From assembly GCF_003248505.1 (NCBI RefSeq), contig NZ_QFOA01000045.1, positions 1-26,966 on the forward strand: a stretch of DNA of 26,966 bases. The letters are read 5' to 3'. Source of the DNA: Sphingobium sp. (GTDB taxonomy: Bacteria; Pseudomonadota; Alphaproteobacteria; Sphingomonadales; Sphingomonadaceae). The translations under genes and the position numbers were made by a program. Shown one piece after another: positions 26,892 through 26,966 of this stretch (position 1 is its first letter; each line of letters opens with the position of its first letter). The notes beneath the pieces were generated by a model. The model was not told where the DNA came from. It saw only the letters and a list, made by a program, of their open reading frames with translations, and made no database searches.

Positions 26892-26966
26892 CCCGGGGTT
26901 TTCATCGAGAAGTGACCCACCTTGCGATTATGTTTCGGATGTCAGGGGTGGGTCAAGATGGGGTTT
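26882..26966. mobile_element. Left end of a probable insertion sequence (continues past the window)
   Basis: GAGAAGTGACCC occurs twice, 24 bases apart (26883-26894 and 26907-26918). The second copy extends to TGACCCACC, which is matched in inverted orientation by GGTGGGTCA at 26947-26955. Multiple short terminal repeats of this kind are known from IS21-family ends, and the first base pair TG at 26882 would fit the usual TG terminus. An ATG at 26958 (M-G-F) may begin a transposase, which would also suit other families. The element runs off the window, so neither its family nor its far end can be confirmed. Confidence 0.45.

Overview
The window looks like the chromosome of a high-GC alphaproteobacterium, most likely a sphingomonad (Sphingomonas, Sphingobium or a relative). 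This rests on the order RNase D - lptC - lptA, on a membrane PQQ dehydrogenase, on short Tad-type genes, and on an Lrp regulator divergent from a large TonB-dependent receptor followed by a tricorn-like S41 peptidase. The assignment comes from gene content and protein style, not from a database search.

Layout. 260-3676: an envelope block with RNase D, LptC and LptA (LPS transport), then an exported right-handed beta-helix protein in the place where lptB is often found. 3756-7848: a tightly coupled signalling operon in which ATGA overlaps join a small exported protein, a hybrid histidine kinase (membrane sensor, HisKA, HATPase, two receiver domains, Hpt) and a REC-GGDEF diguanylate cyclase. 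Phosphorelay output is therefore probably c-di-GMP. 7984-9005: an HU-type DNA-binding protein and an exported cyclophilin. 9157-9621: a small four-helix membrane protein on the minus strand. 9742-12251: a possible 41-residue microprotein directly upstream of a membrane PQQ-dependent dehydrogenase of the glucose/quinate family. 12520-13584: an exported alginate-lyase-fold protein on the minus strand. 13585-14059: a strikingly AT-rich spacer. 14060-17207: an overlapping trio of TadG/TadE-like pseudopilin-type genes without the Tad secretion machinery. 17389-24407: an Lrp/AsnC regulator divergent from a TonB-dependent receptor and a tricorn-like protease, which suggests a peptide uptake and degradation unit. 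24408-26966: a more AT-rich accessory tail with a coiled-coil lipoprotein, three genes of unknown function and the left end of a probable insertion sequence.

The most interesting points are the translationally coupled sensor operon with its unrecognised small exported partner, the beta-helix gene fused onto the lpt operon, a possible microprotein in front of the PQQ dehydrogenase, and the last gene, whose stop codon seems to lie inside the terminal repeats of the insertion sequence. No tRNA, rRNA, CRISPR array, prophage structural gene or replication origin was seen.
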